From: Granulibacter bethesdensis | GTDB lineage: Bacteria > Pseudomonadota > Alphaproteobacteria > Acetobacterales > Acetobacteraceae | DNA length: 64,000 nucleotides | Assembly: GCF_001889545.1 (NCBI RefSeq) | Contig: NZ_CP018194.1 | Coordinates: 2,119,501 to 2,183,500 of the forward strand | Direction of reading: 5' to 3' | The notes under the pieces: generated by a model | Seen by the model: only the letters and a program-made list of their open reading frames with translations | Database searches by the model: none | Told to the model about the DNA's origin: nothing | Shown here: piece by piece, positions 29,604 through 38,804 of the stretch | How the letters are laid out: every line of letters begins with the position of its first letter | Numbering within the stretch: the first letter of the stretch is position 1 | Program-made: the position numbers and the translations under genes

Positions 29604-29976
29604 CGGGACATCTCCCTTGGAGCAGCTGCTCCACATTCAGCAGATGTCGTGACGAAAAGAGGGTTTTTCATGACCCGGCATGCAGCGGATGACAGGTCCG
29701 TGAACACCGTAAGCGCCCCCAAAACATCCTTTGCAGACCATCGGAACTGAGTGGCTGGTCATGCCGCACATGACAATGCCGGCATAAAGCACGCAGACGG
29801 CCACAACGGGCACATCCCATCCATACGTATAATCCACGCATCCGCACAAAACGGACAGGATGCTGATCGATTGCCAATTTCCCGAAATACCGCGCATCAG
29901 GCAGCCTTCATGCGTTAAGTCGTAAACAGATTATTGTTTGATAGCATAATCAGGCTATTTTCATTGAAGGATCGCC
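29604..29976. other. Intergenic region, possible small gene on the minus strand
   Basis: Contains the promoter region of the transporter gene at 29977. On the minus strand an 86-codon frame (29637-29897) has a plausible ribosome-binding site; see its own entry. Otherwise I see nothing. Confidence 0.4.
29637..29897 (-). CDS. Possible small lipoprotein (uncertain)
   Basis: An 86-codon frame with GAAGG about seven bases before ATG 29897. Its N-terminus ends in SILSVLCGC, which could be a lipobox, and the rest is Cys- and Gly-rich. No family is recognised and codon use is not decisive, so this may be a chance open frame. Confidence 0.3.
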   Translation of the reverse strand: MRGISGNWQSISILSVLCGCVDYTYGWDVPVVAVCVLYAGIVMCGMTSHSVPMVCKGCFGGAYGVHGPVIRCMPGHEKPSFRHDIC

Positions 29977-30957
29977 ATGAGCCTCGCCCCACTGAATGCC
30001 TCACCGGGATTACAGATTTTCCCCGTGCTTGCGATCCTTGTTTCTGTCCTCGCCTGGTTCTGGCCGGAGCCTTTTGCCATAGCCCTGCCCTGGATCAGCC
30101 CGTTGCTCGCGCTGGTCATGCTGGCCATGGGGATTACGCTCACCCTTGATGATTTCCGCAGGCTTGCCACCCGCCCCGCCCCGGTTCTGGCAGGGCTTGG
30201 GCTGCATTATCTGATCATGCCGTTGGCCGCACTGGGGATTGCCCGGCTGCTGCACCTGCCACCTGATCTGACAGCAGGCATGATCCTGACCGGCAGTGTC
30301 GCCAGCGGAACCGCCTCTACGGTCATGGTCTATCTGTCAGGCGGAGAAGTCGCTCTCTCCGTCACGATCAGCGCCTGCTCAACCATTGTCGGGGTTGCCA
30401 TGACGCCGCTGCTGACCTGGCTTTATACCTCCTCGACGATTCCGATTGATTATGGAGCGATGTTGCTCAGCATCGTGGAGATCGTGCTGTTGCCGGTCGG
30501 GCTCGGGCTGCTGCTGCGGCACACTGTGCCCACCATGATCACACGGGTGGAGCCGGGCCTGCCGATCCTGTGTATGGCAGCCGTGATCATCATTATCGGT
30601 GCAATCGTCTCCGCAGTGCCCGACAATACCCTGACCGAGGCCGCACCGATGATTCTGGCTGTCGCCATGCATAATACCACCGGGTTGCTCGGCGGCTATT
30701 TCGGAGGCCGCCTGCTCGGTTTCAATGAAGCCGTCTGCCGGACGCTGGCTCTGGAGGTCGGCATGCAGAATTCCGGCCTCGCAGCGACTCTGGCGCGGCT
30801 TTACATTTCCTCCAGCGCCGCCATTCCGGCTGTTTTTTTCTCAATCTGGCACAACCTGTCCGGTTCCCTGCTGGCTGGATACTGGTCCCGGCATCCTGCC
30901 TCACTCTCAACCCGGCAGAAGCATGCAGCGCAGCACACGTCGTTTTCTGAAAGATGA
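29977..30957 (+). CDS. Bile acid:sodium symporter (BASS) family transporter
   Basis: A 326-residue inner-membrane protein with about nine to ten hydrophobic helices. Family features are MAMGITLTLDDF, the GSVASGTASTVMVYLSGG region corresponding to the sodium-site helix break, and EVGMQNSGLAATL near the C-terminus. Members move organic anions (for example pantoate/ketopantoate or bile acids) with sodium; the substrate here is unknown. The region 24 kb onwards is rich in transporters. It precedes the ethanolamine genes by about 140 bases but has no obvious link. Confidence 0.87.
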   Translation: MSLAPLNASPGLQIFPVLAILVSVLAWFWPEPFAIALPWISPLLALVMLAMGITLTLDDFRRLATRPAPVLAGLGLHYLIMPLAALGIARLLHLPPDLTAGMILTGSVASGTASTVMVYLSGGEVALSVTISACSTIVGVAMTPLLTWLYTSSTIPIDYGAMLLSIVEIVLLPVGLGLLLRHTVPTMITRVEPGLPILCMAAVIIIIGAIVSAVPDNTLTEAAPMILAVAMHNTTGLLGGYFGGRLLGFNEAVCRTLALEVGMQNSGLAATLARLYISSSAAIPAVFFSIWHNLSGSLLAGYWSRHPASLSTRQKHAAQHTSFSER

Positions 30958-31095
30958 ATGTCGGTTTTTACATTGCACGGTCGCATCAATCCGACAGACG
31001 ATGCGTTCTGGAAGAAGGTCTGCACCATGGGAGACGTTCTCCCCTGAGCGTCATACAGCCCTCCATGACAGAAACGGCAGGGAAGGACATACACC

Positions 31096-32496
31096 GTGGC
31101 AAGCCATACAGCGACCGCAGGCGGGGAGCGGCATCATTTCGATGATCTGAAATCCGTTCTCGCCGCTGCCTCCCCCCGCCGCTCGGGCGATGAACTGGCC
31201 GGATTGGCTGCTGCAAGTGATGCGCAGCGTGTGGCGGCGCGGTTTGTTCTGGCTGATCTGCCGCTGCGCAGTTTTCTGAACGAAGCCGTCGTGCCGTATG
31301 AGAGTGATGAAATCACCCGCCTGATCATCGACACGCATGATGCAGCCGCCTTTGCTCCAATTGCGCATCTGACTGTAGGCGGATTTCGTGAATGGCTGCT
31401 TTCCCATGAAGCCGATGCCGCTGCCCTGGCCGCCGTCGCGCCCGGCATCACACCGGAAATGGCCGCCGCCGTCTGTAAACTGATGCGCAATCAGGATCTG
31501 ATCGCCGTCGCACGTAAATGCCGCGTCATCGCCGGATTCCGCAATACATTGGGGCTGGAGGGGCGGCTGGCGACAAGACTGCAACCCAATCATCCCACCG
31601 ACGATCTGCGCGGTATCGCCGCTGCCACATTGGACGGACTGCTCTATGGCACTGGCGATGCTGTGATCGGCATCAACCCTGCCAGCGACAATGTACCGAA
31701 CTGCATCGCCCTGCTGGAAATGCTGGACGAACTGCGCCAACGCTACAGCATCCCCACACAAAGCTGCGTGCTGACGCACGTTACCAACGCACTGGAAATC
31801 ATGAAACGCGGTGCGCCGGTCGATCTGGTGTTCCAGTCCATCGCCGGGACCGAAGCCGCCAATCGCGGCTTCGGAATAGACCTTGCCATCCTGCGGGAAT
31901 CCCATGATGCCGCCCTGTCCCTGAAACGCGGCACGGTCGGTCAGAACGTGATGTATTTCGAAACCGGACAGGGGGCTGCGCTCTCTGCCGACGCGCATCA
32001 CGGGCTGGATCAGCAGACGGTGGAAACCCGGGCCTATGCCGTGGCCCGCGCCTTCAACCCGTTGCTGGTCAACACCGTGGTCGGCTTTATCGGCCCCGAA
32101 TATCTGTATGACGGCAAGCAGATCATTCGCGCCGGTCTGGAGGATCATTTCTGCGGCAAGCTGCTCGGTCTGCCGATGGGATGCGACGTTTGCTACACCA
32201 ACCATGCCGAAGCTGATCAGGATGATATGGATACGCTGATGACCCTGCTGACCGTGGCGGGTGTCACCTTCCTGATCGCCGTGCCGGGCGCAGATGATGT
32301 GATGCTGAACTATCAGAGCCTCTCCTTTCATGACGCGCTGTATCTGCGCTCCGTGCTGGGCGTGAAAGCCGCACCGGAATTCGAGACATGGCTGGAACAG
32401 ATGGATCTGAAAGACCGGAGCGGACGCATTCGCGCCCTGCCCCCGCAGGATGATCGCGTGCTGCGCCTGATCGCGGAGGCCACCTCCCATGGTTGA
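31096..32496 (+). CDS. eutB: Ethanolamine ammonia-lyase large subunit
   Basis: Adenosylcobalamin-dependent catalytic subunit that converts ethanolamine to acetaldehyde and ammonia. The 466-residue product has the TIM-barrel features of EutB: NVPNCIALLEMLDELRQRY, QSCVLTHVTNALEI, QSIAGTEAANRGFGID, and MYFETGQGAALSADAHHG for the cobalamin-contact region. GTG 31096 follows AAGGA. The start of eutC overlaps its end by eight bases. No microcompartment, eutR or aldehyde dehydrogenase genes are in the window. Confidence 0.95.
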   Translation: MASHTATAGGERHHFDDLKSVLAAASPRRSGDELAGLAAASDAQRVAARFVLADLPLRSFLNEAVVPYESDEITRLIIDTHDAAAFAPIAHLTVGGFREWLLSHEADAAALAAVAPGITPEMAAAVCKLMRNQDLIAVARKCRVIAGFRNTLGLEGRLATRLQPNHPTDDLRGIAAATLDGLLYGTGDAVIGINPASDNVPNCIALLEMLDELRQRYSIPTQSCVLTHVTNALEIMKRGAPVDLVFQSIAGTEAANRGFGIDLAILRESHDAALSLKRGTVGQNVMYFETGQGAALSADAHHGLDQQTVETRAYAVARAFNPLLVNTVVGFIGPEYLYDGKQIIRAGLEDHFCGKLLGLPMGCDVCYTNHAEADQDDMDTLMTLLTVAGVTFLIAVPGADDVMLNYQSLSFHDALYLRSVLGVKAAPEFETWLEQMDLKDRSGRIRALPPQDDRVLRLIAEATSHG

Positions 32497-33289
32497 AAAA
32501 TCGGCCGGGAACCCGCCTGACCACACGGCCTCGCCCATCATCGACCCATGGGCGAGGCTGCGGGCCGCCACCAGCGCCAGAATTGGACTGGGCCGGGCCG
32601 GGGACGCCATGCGCACACAGGATGTGCTGGATTTTCAGCTCGCCCACGCGCGCGCCAGAGATGCCGTGCATACGCCGCTGGATACCACAGCCCTTCAGGC
32701 GGCGCTGGCCCCGCGCGAAACTATTCTGGTGCAGGCCGATGTAGACAGCCGCAGCACCTATCTCCGTCGCCCCGATCTCGGGCGGCGCCTTTCACCCCAC
32801 TGTACGGATATGTTGCAGAAAGGGGATTGGGATGTGGTGTTCGTCATTGCCGATGGTCTTTCCTCCACCGCCGTGCAGGTGCATGCGGCCCCGTTTCTGC
32901 ATCAGGTGATCGGGCTTCTGCCTGGATGGCGCATCGCCCCCATTGTGATCGCCACGCAGGCACGGGTAGCGCTGGGTGATGATATCGGCGAACGGCTCGG
33001 CGCAAAGCTCTGCGCGCTGCTGGTCGGGGAGCGACCGGGCCTGACCGCGGCCGACAGTCTCGGGGTTTATCTGACCTATGATCCCAAGCGGGGACGGCGC
33101 GATTCCGAACGCAACTGCATCTCCAACATCCATGGCGGCGGCCTGTCTTATACGACCGCCGCGGACAAGCTCACCTGGTTGATGAGCGAGGCGCGAAGCC
33201 GCAAGCTGACCGGGGTAGCGCTGAAGGATGACCCCCTTCTGCCGGGAGCAGCCGTCCCCACCAGCCTGTGCGCCGATCCGCCCGGCTGA
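32489..33289 (+). CDS. eutC: Ethanolamine ammonia-lyase small subunit
   Basis: Partner of EutB, completing the B12-dependent lyase; 266 residues. Family motifs are ARIGLGRAGDAMRT, the substrate/cobalamin-contact DVVFVIADGLSSTAVQVHA, LVGERPGLTAADSLGVYLTYDP, and ERNCISNIHGGGLSY. The eight-base overlap with eutB supports equal synthesis of both subunits. An ethanolamine permease follows 142 bases downstream. Confidence 0.95.
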   Translation: MVEKSAGNPPDHTASPIIDPWARLRAATSARIGLGRAGDAMRTQDVLDFQLAHARARDAVHTPLDTTALQAALAPRETILVQADVDSRSTYLRRPDLGRRLSPHCTDMLQKGDWDVVFVIADGLSSTAVQVHAAPFLHQVIGLLPGWRIAPIVIATQARVALGDDIGERLGAKLCALLVGERPGLTAADSLGVYLTYDPKRGRRDSERNCISNIHGGGLSYTTAADKLTWLMSEARSRKLTGVALKDDPLLPGAAVPTSLCADPPG

Positions 33290-33394
33290 CTGTTTGCCTG
33301 CCCGGATGATAGTGCCCTCGTCACTATGATCCGCAAGAACAGCGCAGAAAGCGCCCGTTTTTAAAACGTCATCACGCCGACGATTTCAAACAGC

Positions 33395-33408
33395 CGTTTC
33401 ATGAAACG
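33395..33408. promoter_or_regulatory. 14-bp perfect palindrome upstream of the ethanolamine permease gene
   Basis: CGTTTCATGAAACG is a perfect palindrome whose last base is 23 bases before the permease start codon. It fits an operator for a dimeric repressor or activator, though a hairpin in the leader is another explanation. Confidence 0.45.
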
Positions 33409-33431
33409 TTCCACCCAAGAAAGAATCATCC

Positions 33432-34811
33432 ATGGCTTCTCCCTCCTCTTCGCCTCCCCCCTCCGCCCCCACCCTCAACAAAAGCCTGAATGTTTTCCAC
33501 TTATGGGGCATTGCTGTCGGGCTGGTTATTTCCGGTGAGTATTTCGGCTGGAGCTATGGTTGGGCCGCCGCCGGAACGCTGGGCTTTCTGATCACCACGC
33601 TGGTGATCGCCACCATGTATACCGCCTTCATCTTCAGTTTTACTGAACTGACCACCGCCATTCCGCAGGCAGGCGGCCCGTTTGCTTACAGCTATCGCGC
33701 TTTCGGCCCCACGGGCGGGTTCATTGCCGGTTTTGCAACCCTGATTGAATTCCTGTTCGCCCCTCCGGCCATTTCACTGGCCATCGGCGCCTATCTGCAT
33801 GTGCAGTTCCCGACCCTGGATCCGAAAATAGCCGCGCTTGGTGCCTATGCGGTCTTCATCGCGCTGAACGTGATCGGCGTCACCATTGCGGCAACATTCG
33901 AGCTGGTCATTACCCTCCTCGCCATTGGCGAGCTGCTGGTATTCATGGGTGTCGTCTCACCCGGTTTCTCATGGAGCAATTTCACCCATCATGGCTGGGC
34001 AGGAAGTGATTATTTTTCCAGCGCCACGCTCGGCGGCATCTTTGCGGCAACACCCTTCGCCATCTGGTTTTTTCTGGCCATTGAAGGCGTGGCCATGGCT
34101 GCCGAGGAAGCCAAAAACCCTCGCCGTACCATTCCCGTCGCCTATATTGCCGGGATCGTGACGCTGGTCCTGCTTGCTTTCGGCGTCATGCTGTTCGCAG
34201 GTGCCAGCGGCGACTGGAGCAAGCTCAGTAATCTGAATGACCCTCTGCCGGAAGCCATGCGTTTCGTGGTCGGGGATCACAGCGGCTGGCTGCATATGCT
34301 GGTCTGGCTGGGTCTGTTCGGCCTGATCGCATCGTTCCATGGAATCATCATGGGCTATGCACGACAGATTTTTGCACTGGCCCGCGCGGGGTTCCTGCCG
34401 CATTTTCTCGGTCGGGTGCATCCCCGCTTCCACACCCCTTATATCGCCACCATCGCCGGGGGTATCGTCGGCGTGGCTGCAATCTACAGCGATAATCTGA
34501 TTGTGATTGCGGGTCAGTCCCTGACCACCACCATTGTAACCATGTCAGCTTTTGGCGCCCTGACCATGTATATCATGAGCATGGCCAGCCTGTTCCGCTT
34601 GCGTCGCACGGAACCGGATATGCCACGCAGCTATACGGCACCGTTTTATCCTGTCCTGCCCGCACTGGCTTTGGGGCTGGCAATTCTGGCGCTGGCTGTC
34701 ATGATTTTCTATAATATCGAGATTTTCATGATCTTTGCCGCGATCATGCTGCTCGCAACCGGGCTGTTTTTCGTCCTTGCCCGCCCGACCGTAGCGGCAG
34801 CACTCCGCTGA
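33432..34811 (+). CDS. eat: Ethanolamine permease
   Basis: APC-superfamily importer of 459 residues with about 12 membrane segments. The N-terminal LNVFHLWGIAVGLVISGEYFGWSYGW and TELTTAIPQAGGPFAYSYRAFGPTGGF match the Eat type, and AIEGVAMAAEEAKNPRRTIP is the conserved APC loop. It should bring ethanolamine to EutBC. A palindromic site sits just upstream and a hairpin just downstream. Confidence 0.9.
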   Translation: MASPSSSPPPSAPTLNKSLNVFHLWGIAVGLVISGEYFGWSYGWAAAGTLGFLITTLVIATMYTAFIFSFTELTTAIPQAGGPFAYSYRAFGPTGGFIAGFATLIEFLFAPPAISLAIGAYLHVQFPTLDPKIAALGAYAVFIALNVIGVTIAATFELVITLLAIGELLVFMGVVSPGFSWSNFTHHGWAGSDYFSSATLGGIFAATPFAIWFFLAIEGVAMAAEEAKNPRRTIPVAYIAGIVTLVLLAFGVMLFAGASGDWSKLSNLNDPLPEAMRFVVGDHSGWLHMLVWLGLFGLIASFHGIIMGYARQIFALARAGFLPHFLGRVHPRFHTPYIATIAGGIVGVAAIYSDNLIVIAGQSLTTTIVTMSAFGALTMYIMSMASLFRLRRTEPDMPRSYTAPFYPVLPALALGLAILALAVMIFYNIEIFMIFAAIMLLATGLFFVLARPTVAAALR

Positions 34812-34830
34812 GGCTATCCCGGTGACGATT

Positions 34831-34855
34831 CAGGCGGCGCATGATGCGCCGCCTG
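34831..34855. terminator. Hairpin after the ethanolamine permease gene
   Basis: Stem CAGGCGGCGC pairs with GCGCCGCCTG around ATGAT, 20 bases after the stop codon. There is no good T-run on either side, so it may terminate weakly or protect the mRNA end. Confidence 0.4.
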
Positions 34856-34894
34856 ACAAAGTCTCATAAAAAAACCGGATCAAAAATATGAGGA

Positions 34895-35638
34895 TCAGCC
34901 CTTGATCCACCATTTCACAGGCTGAGGCTCTTTTTCACGCTTGGCCCGCTTTACATATGTTCTTGGCTGCCGTGTCCGGACAGGCTCATCTTCCAAAGAA
35001 GATGCAGTCATCCGTTCAGCCGGAACAGGACGCGGCTTTAGTGCCTGATCGCGCATATCCTTCAAAGCAGCAACAGCTTCATCTCTCGCCTGTTCGGCGT
35101 GGTAGAGACGCGTTTTCTGATTTTCAATCGTCTGCTGAGCCTCTTTCAGCGCCCGCAACAGACGATCAATTTCAGACCGTGCCTGTTCCAGCAGATTGAC
35201 CGCCGCCAGATTAGGCTCGTTACTGGCTGAACGCTCATCGGGAACAGGATCCCGGCGCACACGATTGATTGTCTGCACCGGCACTTCACCGTCACGTACA
35301 AATCGTGCGCGTCTGGCCTGCTGGTGGGTACCGGCCTTTACCTGCGGTGCCACAGGCCGCCATCCACGCAGTGCAGCGCCTTGGCCCGTCGCAGCAGAGC
35401 CACGATCTTGTCCGCGCTCATGACGTGTCTGGTGAATTTCTATCGACGTTGGCGCGAATGCCTCCGGCGTAGTCGCCCCAACCGCATCCCGTGCAGCATG
35501 CGATCGCGCCGCGTCACCTTCACCGATCCCCAACGCCCGACGAGCGCGCGCCTCAGCCTCATCCAATGCGGAAGCGGAAAAGCTTTCTTCTTCTGTCTCG
35601 TTGGATAAAACTGAACCAGACTGAACCATAAAACGCAT
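34895..35638 (-). CDS. Hypothetical coiled-coil protein with basic C-terminus
   Basis: A 247-residue cytoplasmic protein. The first 130 residues are charged and low in complexity (rich in Ala, Arg and Glu), residues about 140-195 form a coiled coil (LLEQARSEIDRLLRALKEAQQTIENQKTRLYHAEQARDEAV), and the C-terminus is strongly basic (RQPRTYVKRAKREKEPQPVKWWIKG). The tail might bind nucleic acid, but no function is assigned. It is divergent from the sulfate-transport operon, separated by an AT-rich region. Confidence 0.68.
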   Translation of the reverse strand: MRFMVQSGSVLSNETEEESFSASALDEAEARARRALGIGEGDAARSHAARDAVGATTPEAFAPTSIEIHQTRHERGQDRGSAATGQGAALRGWRPVAPQVKAGTHQQARRARFVRDGEVPVQTINRVRRDPVPDERSASNEPNLAAVNLLEQARSEIDRLLRALKEAQQTIENQKTRLYHAEQARDEAVAALKDMRDQALKPRPVPAERMTASSLEDEPVRTRQPRTYVKRAKREKEPQPVKWWIKG

Positions 35639-35987
35639 GTTTAATTAGATCTCTATAAACTTATAGATTTACAAAACATTGAATAGCTATTGATAGTTAA
35701 TAAAACTATGACGCTGTTTTTCGATTTCATAGCATATTTCAGCATCATTCCTTTGAATGGAATGCGCCATATTTTCACAGAATGCAACCTTATTATCCTT
35801 CAATACTTGTTTTATTTCATGAATTTTGTAGCGCAACAGAGTTCCTTCGAAACAAGCCCGCAAAAATTCAACCAAAAAAATTTGTGAAAAAAAATTCACA
35901 CCATCCATTGCGGTCATATTCAACAGAAGATATAAGAAAATTATACAATTAACGAACTAAAATTGTAATTTAAGGATCGTTGCCTCC
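35639..35987. other. AT-rich intergenic region upstream of the sulfate importer
   Basis: About 350 bases, far AT-richer than the flanks. It holds the promoter and probable operator for sbp (see inverted repeat at 35944-35967). A 78-codon open frame on the minus strand (35687-35923) lacks a ribosome-binding site and I regard it as chance. Confidence 0.5.
35944..35967. promoter_or_regulatory. Inverted repeat before sbp
   Basis: TACAATT (35944-35950) and AATTGTA (35961-35967) form a perfect inverted repeat with a 10-base spacer, ending 21 bases before the sbp start codon. The spacing resembles half sites for a dimeric regulator. Confidence 0.4.
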
Positions 35988-37013
35988 ATGAAACGCACCA
36001 TAAGTCTTTCCTTGACTGCTATGCTGGGACTGGGTGCAGTCAGCACATGCATACCCGCCAGAGCCCATGCAGAGGAAACAACCACTCTTCTTAATGTATC
36101 ATACGATCCGACACGAGAGTTTTATAAGGACTTCAACCGCCTGTTCGAAAAGAAATGGCACGCGGAAGGCCATCCGGATATCAGCGTCAAGACATCGCAT
36201 GGCGGTTCAGGGGCACAGGCGCGCTCGGTGCTGGATGGGGTGCAGGCGGATGTCGTGACGCTGGCCCTGTCGATCGACATCGATGCTCTGGCTACCCATG
36301 GCCTTCTGGCAAAAGACTGGGCAAACCGTTTTCCGCATTTCTCATCCCCCTATACCAGCACGATCATCCTGCTGGTAAGAAAAGGAAATCCCAAACAAAT
36401 CCATGACTGGTCTGATCTGATCAAACCGGGCGTTCAGGTGATCACCGCCAATCCCAAGACCGGTGGTGGGGCGCGCTGGAATTATCTGGCCGCTTATGGA
36501 TGGGCCCTGCATCAGCCGGGCGGCAATGAACAGAAGGCCAGAGAGTTTATCACGGCTTTGTACAAGCATGTGCCTGTGCTTGATTCCGGCGCCCGTGGCT
36601 CAACCAATACTTTTATTCAACGCCATGTCGGCGATGTACTGATCGCTTGGGAGAACGAAGCCCTGCTGGCACAGCGTGACCTGGGAAAGGGAGAGTTCGA
36701 GATCGTCTATCCTTCGGAATCCATTCTGGCGGAGCCACCGGTTGCCGTCGTTGATTCCGTGGTTGACAGGCATCATACGCGGGAAGCCGCCACAGCGTAT
36801 CTGAACGCGCTTTACACGCCTGAGGCACAGGAGCTGATCGCAAAACATTATTTCCGCCCGTCTGATCCTGCCGTTCTGGCCCGCTACAGCGCTACATTCA
36901 AACCGCTCAAGCTGTTCGATATTCGCAGCCTGGGTGGCTGGGCCACTGTTCAAAAGATACATTTTGCCGAAGGAGGTGTGTTCGATAGTATCTATACACC
37001 CTCAAAACAGTAA
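35988..37013 (+). CDS. sbp: Sulfate ABC transporter, periplasmic sulfate-binding protein
   Basis: A 341-residue periplasmic binding protein with signal peptide (ending PARAHA). Family features are LNVSYDPTREFYKDFN, SHGGSGAQARSVLDG, NPKTGGGARWNYLAAYGWAL and DVLIAWENEALL. It should bind sulfate or thiosulfate and deliver it to CysTW. It starts the operon sbp-cysT-cysW-cysA, with nine bases to cysT. Confidence 0.95.
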   Translation: MKRTISLSLTAMLGLGAVSTCIPARAHAEETTTLLNVSYDPTREFYKDFNRLFEKKWHAEGHPDISVKTSHGGSGAQARSVLDGVQADVVTLALSIDIDALATHGLLAKDWANRFPHFSSPYTSTIILLVRKGNPKQIHDWSDLIKPGVQVITANPKTGGGARWNYLAAYGWALHQPGGNEQKAREFITALYKHVPVLDSGARGSTNTFIQRHVGDVLIAWENEALLAQRDLGKGEFEIVYPSESILAEPPVAVVDSVVDRHHTREAATAYLNALYTPEAQELIAKHYFRPSDPAVLARYSATFKPLKLFDIRSLGGWATVQKIHFAEGGVFDSIYTPSKQ

Positions 37014-37022
37014 GATTGCCCG

Positions 37023-37949
37023 ATGAGTCACCCTGAAAGCCTGACCATACCGGACCCGGTCCGGCCCGGCCTGAGCCTCAGCCGCGCCATCTTCCGGTTT
37101 CCGGACCATCATGTCCTGCCCGGTTTCTGGCTGTCTTTCGGTGTGACCATGGGCTGGGTTTCTTCACTGGTGCTGTTACCTCTTCTGGCGCTGTTTGCAA
37201 AAGCATCCAGTGCCGGCGTGGAGCAGATGCTGCATGCCGTGCTGGCTCCACGCGCTCTGGCCGCGCTGGAGCTCAGCTTTGGCGTGGCAGCACTGGCCGC
37301 CCTCATCAACCTTCCGCTCGGCCTGCTGCTGGCATGGGTACTGGTGCGTATCCCTTTTCCCGGTCGCTCTCTGGCAGATGCGATTGTTGATCTGCCCTTT
37401 GCCCTGCCAACAGCCGTGGCCGGTATCACACTGGCCACGCTGTATGGCCCGTCCGGCTGGATCGGTGCGCCGCTGGCATCCCTCGGTATCCAGATTGCCT
37501 TCACCCGTCTCGGTATTGTGCTGGCGCTGATTTTCATCGGCCTGCCTTTCGTGGTGCGCAGCGTCGCTCCCGTGCTCGCTGATTTTCCCGCCGAGCAGGA
37601 GGAAGCGGCCACCACGCTCGGCGCATCACCGTGGCAGAGCTTCCGGCGGGTTATACTGCCCGCTCTGCTGCCTGCTTTGATCTCCGGCTTCGGGCTGGCT
37701 TTCGCACGCGGAATTGGCGAGTACGGATCCGTCATTTTCATTTCAAGCAATATCCCGATGGTCAGCGAAATCGCACCAACCCTGATCGTCTCCGAATTAC
37801 AGGAATTCCACTACGCCTCGGCCTCCTGCATAGGATTGTTCATGCTGGCCGGTTCCGCCCTCAGCCTTGTGCTGGTTGCAACACTGCAACGGCGCTGGGC
37901 AGCCCCTACCTCCCGCAAGCGCCGCCTTATCGCCGGAGGTCAGACATGA
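37023..37949 (+). CDS. cysT: Sulfate ABC transporter permease CysT
   Basis: One of two permease subunits of the sulfate importer; 308 residues with about six membrane helices. The EAA-type loop EQEEAATTLGASPWQSFRRVILP, which docks on the ATPase, is present, as is GLAFARGIGEYGSVIFISSNIP, a CysT-type stretch. Its TGA overlaps the cysW ATG (ATGA), giving translational coupling. Confidence 0.95.
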   Translation: MSHPESLTIPDPVRPGLSLSRAIFRFPDHHVLPGFWLSFGVTMGWVSSLVLLPLLALFAKASSAGVEQMLHAVLAPRALAALELSFGVAALAALINLPLGLLLAWVLVRIPFPGRSLADAIVDLPFALPTAVAGITLATLYGPSGWIGAPLASLGIQIAFTRLGIVLALIFIGLPFVVRSVAPVLADFPAEQEEAATTLGASPWQSFRRVILPALLPALISGFGLAFARGIGEYGSVIFISSNIPMVSEIAPTLIVSELQEFHYASASCIGLFMLAGSALSLVLVATLQRRWAAPTSRKRRLIAGGQT

Positions 37950-38755
37950 CCGGGAAAAAATATCTCCGCGGTGGCAATCTTCTCTGCCTGCTTGCAGGAT
38001 TACTGATCGTGATCGGCTTCCTGCTGCTGCCGCTGATTGCGGTGTTTGCCGAAGCATTGCGCGCGGGGGTGTATGTTGCTCTCAGTTCCCTGAGCGATCC
38101 GGATGCGCTCTCGGCCATCAGACTGACCTTGCTGGTGACGGCCATTGCTGTGCCGGTCAATACGCTGTGCGGGATCGCCGCCGCCTGGGTGCTGAGCAAA
38201 TTCTCCTTCCCCGGCCAGAAGCTGCTCTCCATCCTGATCGACCTGCCGCTCAGTATCTCCCCGGTCGTGGCGGGTCTGGTGTGGATCCTGCTGTTCGGCA
38301 CCCGAGGCTGGTGGGGGGAGGCCCTTCAACAGCATGGGATCCACATTGCCTTCGCCACACCGGGTATCGTGCTGGCCACGCTGTTCGTCACCTTCCCCTA
38401 TGTCGCCCGCACCATTCTGCCGCTGATGCAGTCACAGGGCACAGAACAGGAGGAAGCTGCCGTCATGCTGGGGGCCGGGTTCGGCACTATGCTGCGCCGT
38501 ATCGTGGTGCCGGATATTGGCTGGGCGCTGCTGTCAGGCGTGCTGCTGTGCACCGCCCGGGCGATGGGGGAGTTCGGAGCGGTCTCTGTGATTTCCGGCC
38601 ATATTCCAGGCGTCTCTGAAACCATGCCCGTGCATATCCAGACCCTGTATGATGGCTACCAAAGTACGGCCGCTTTCGCCATGGCAGCCGTGCTGGCCCT
38701 GTCCTCGATTGCTTTTCTGGCCTTGCGCCGTCTGATCTCGGTGGTCAACCGATGA
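37946..38755 (+). CDS. cysW: Sulfate ABC transporter permease CysW
   Basis: Second permease subunit, 269 residues with about six helices. The EAA loop EQEEAAVMLGAGFGTMLRRIVVPDIGW and LLCTARAMGEFGAVSVISGHIPG are typical of CysW. ATG 37946 overlaps the cysT stop; a longer frame upstream is read-through of cysT in another frame and is not coding. cysA follows after 49 bases. Confidence 0.95.
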   Translation: MTGKKYLRGGNLLCLLAGLLIVIGFLLLPLIAVFAEALRAGVYVALSSLSDPDALSAIRLTLLVTAIAVPVNTLCGIAAAWVLSKFSFPGQKLLSILIDLPLSISPVVAGLVWILLFGTRGWWGEALQQHGIHIAFATPGIVLATLFVTFPYVARTILPLMQSQGTEQEEAAVMLGAGFGTMLRRIVVPDIGWALLSGVLLCTARAMGEFGAVSVISGHIPGVSETMPVHIQTLYDGYQSTAAFAMAAVLALSSIAFLALRRLISVVNR

Positions 38756-38804
38756 ACCTCATCCTCTTCCCCTTTCTGGCTGCCCAGTATGGAGACGCCG
38801 CGCC

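Noticed and set aside
31096-33289. Complete eut microcompartment operon
   Set aside because: Only the lyase subunits and a permease are present; no shell protein or aldehyde dehydrogenase genes are nearby.
35687-35923. 78-codon minus-strand open frame in the AT-rich gap
   Set aside because: No ribosome-binding site, starts at TTG, and no recognisable sequence; likely chance in AT-rich DNA.
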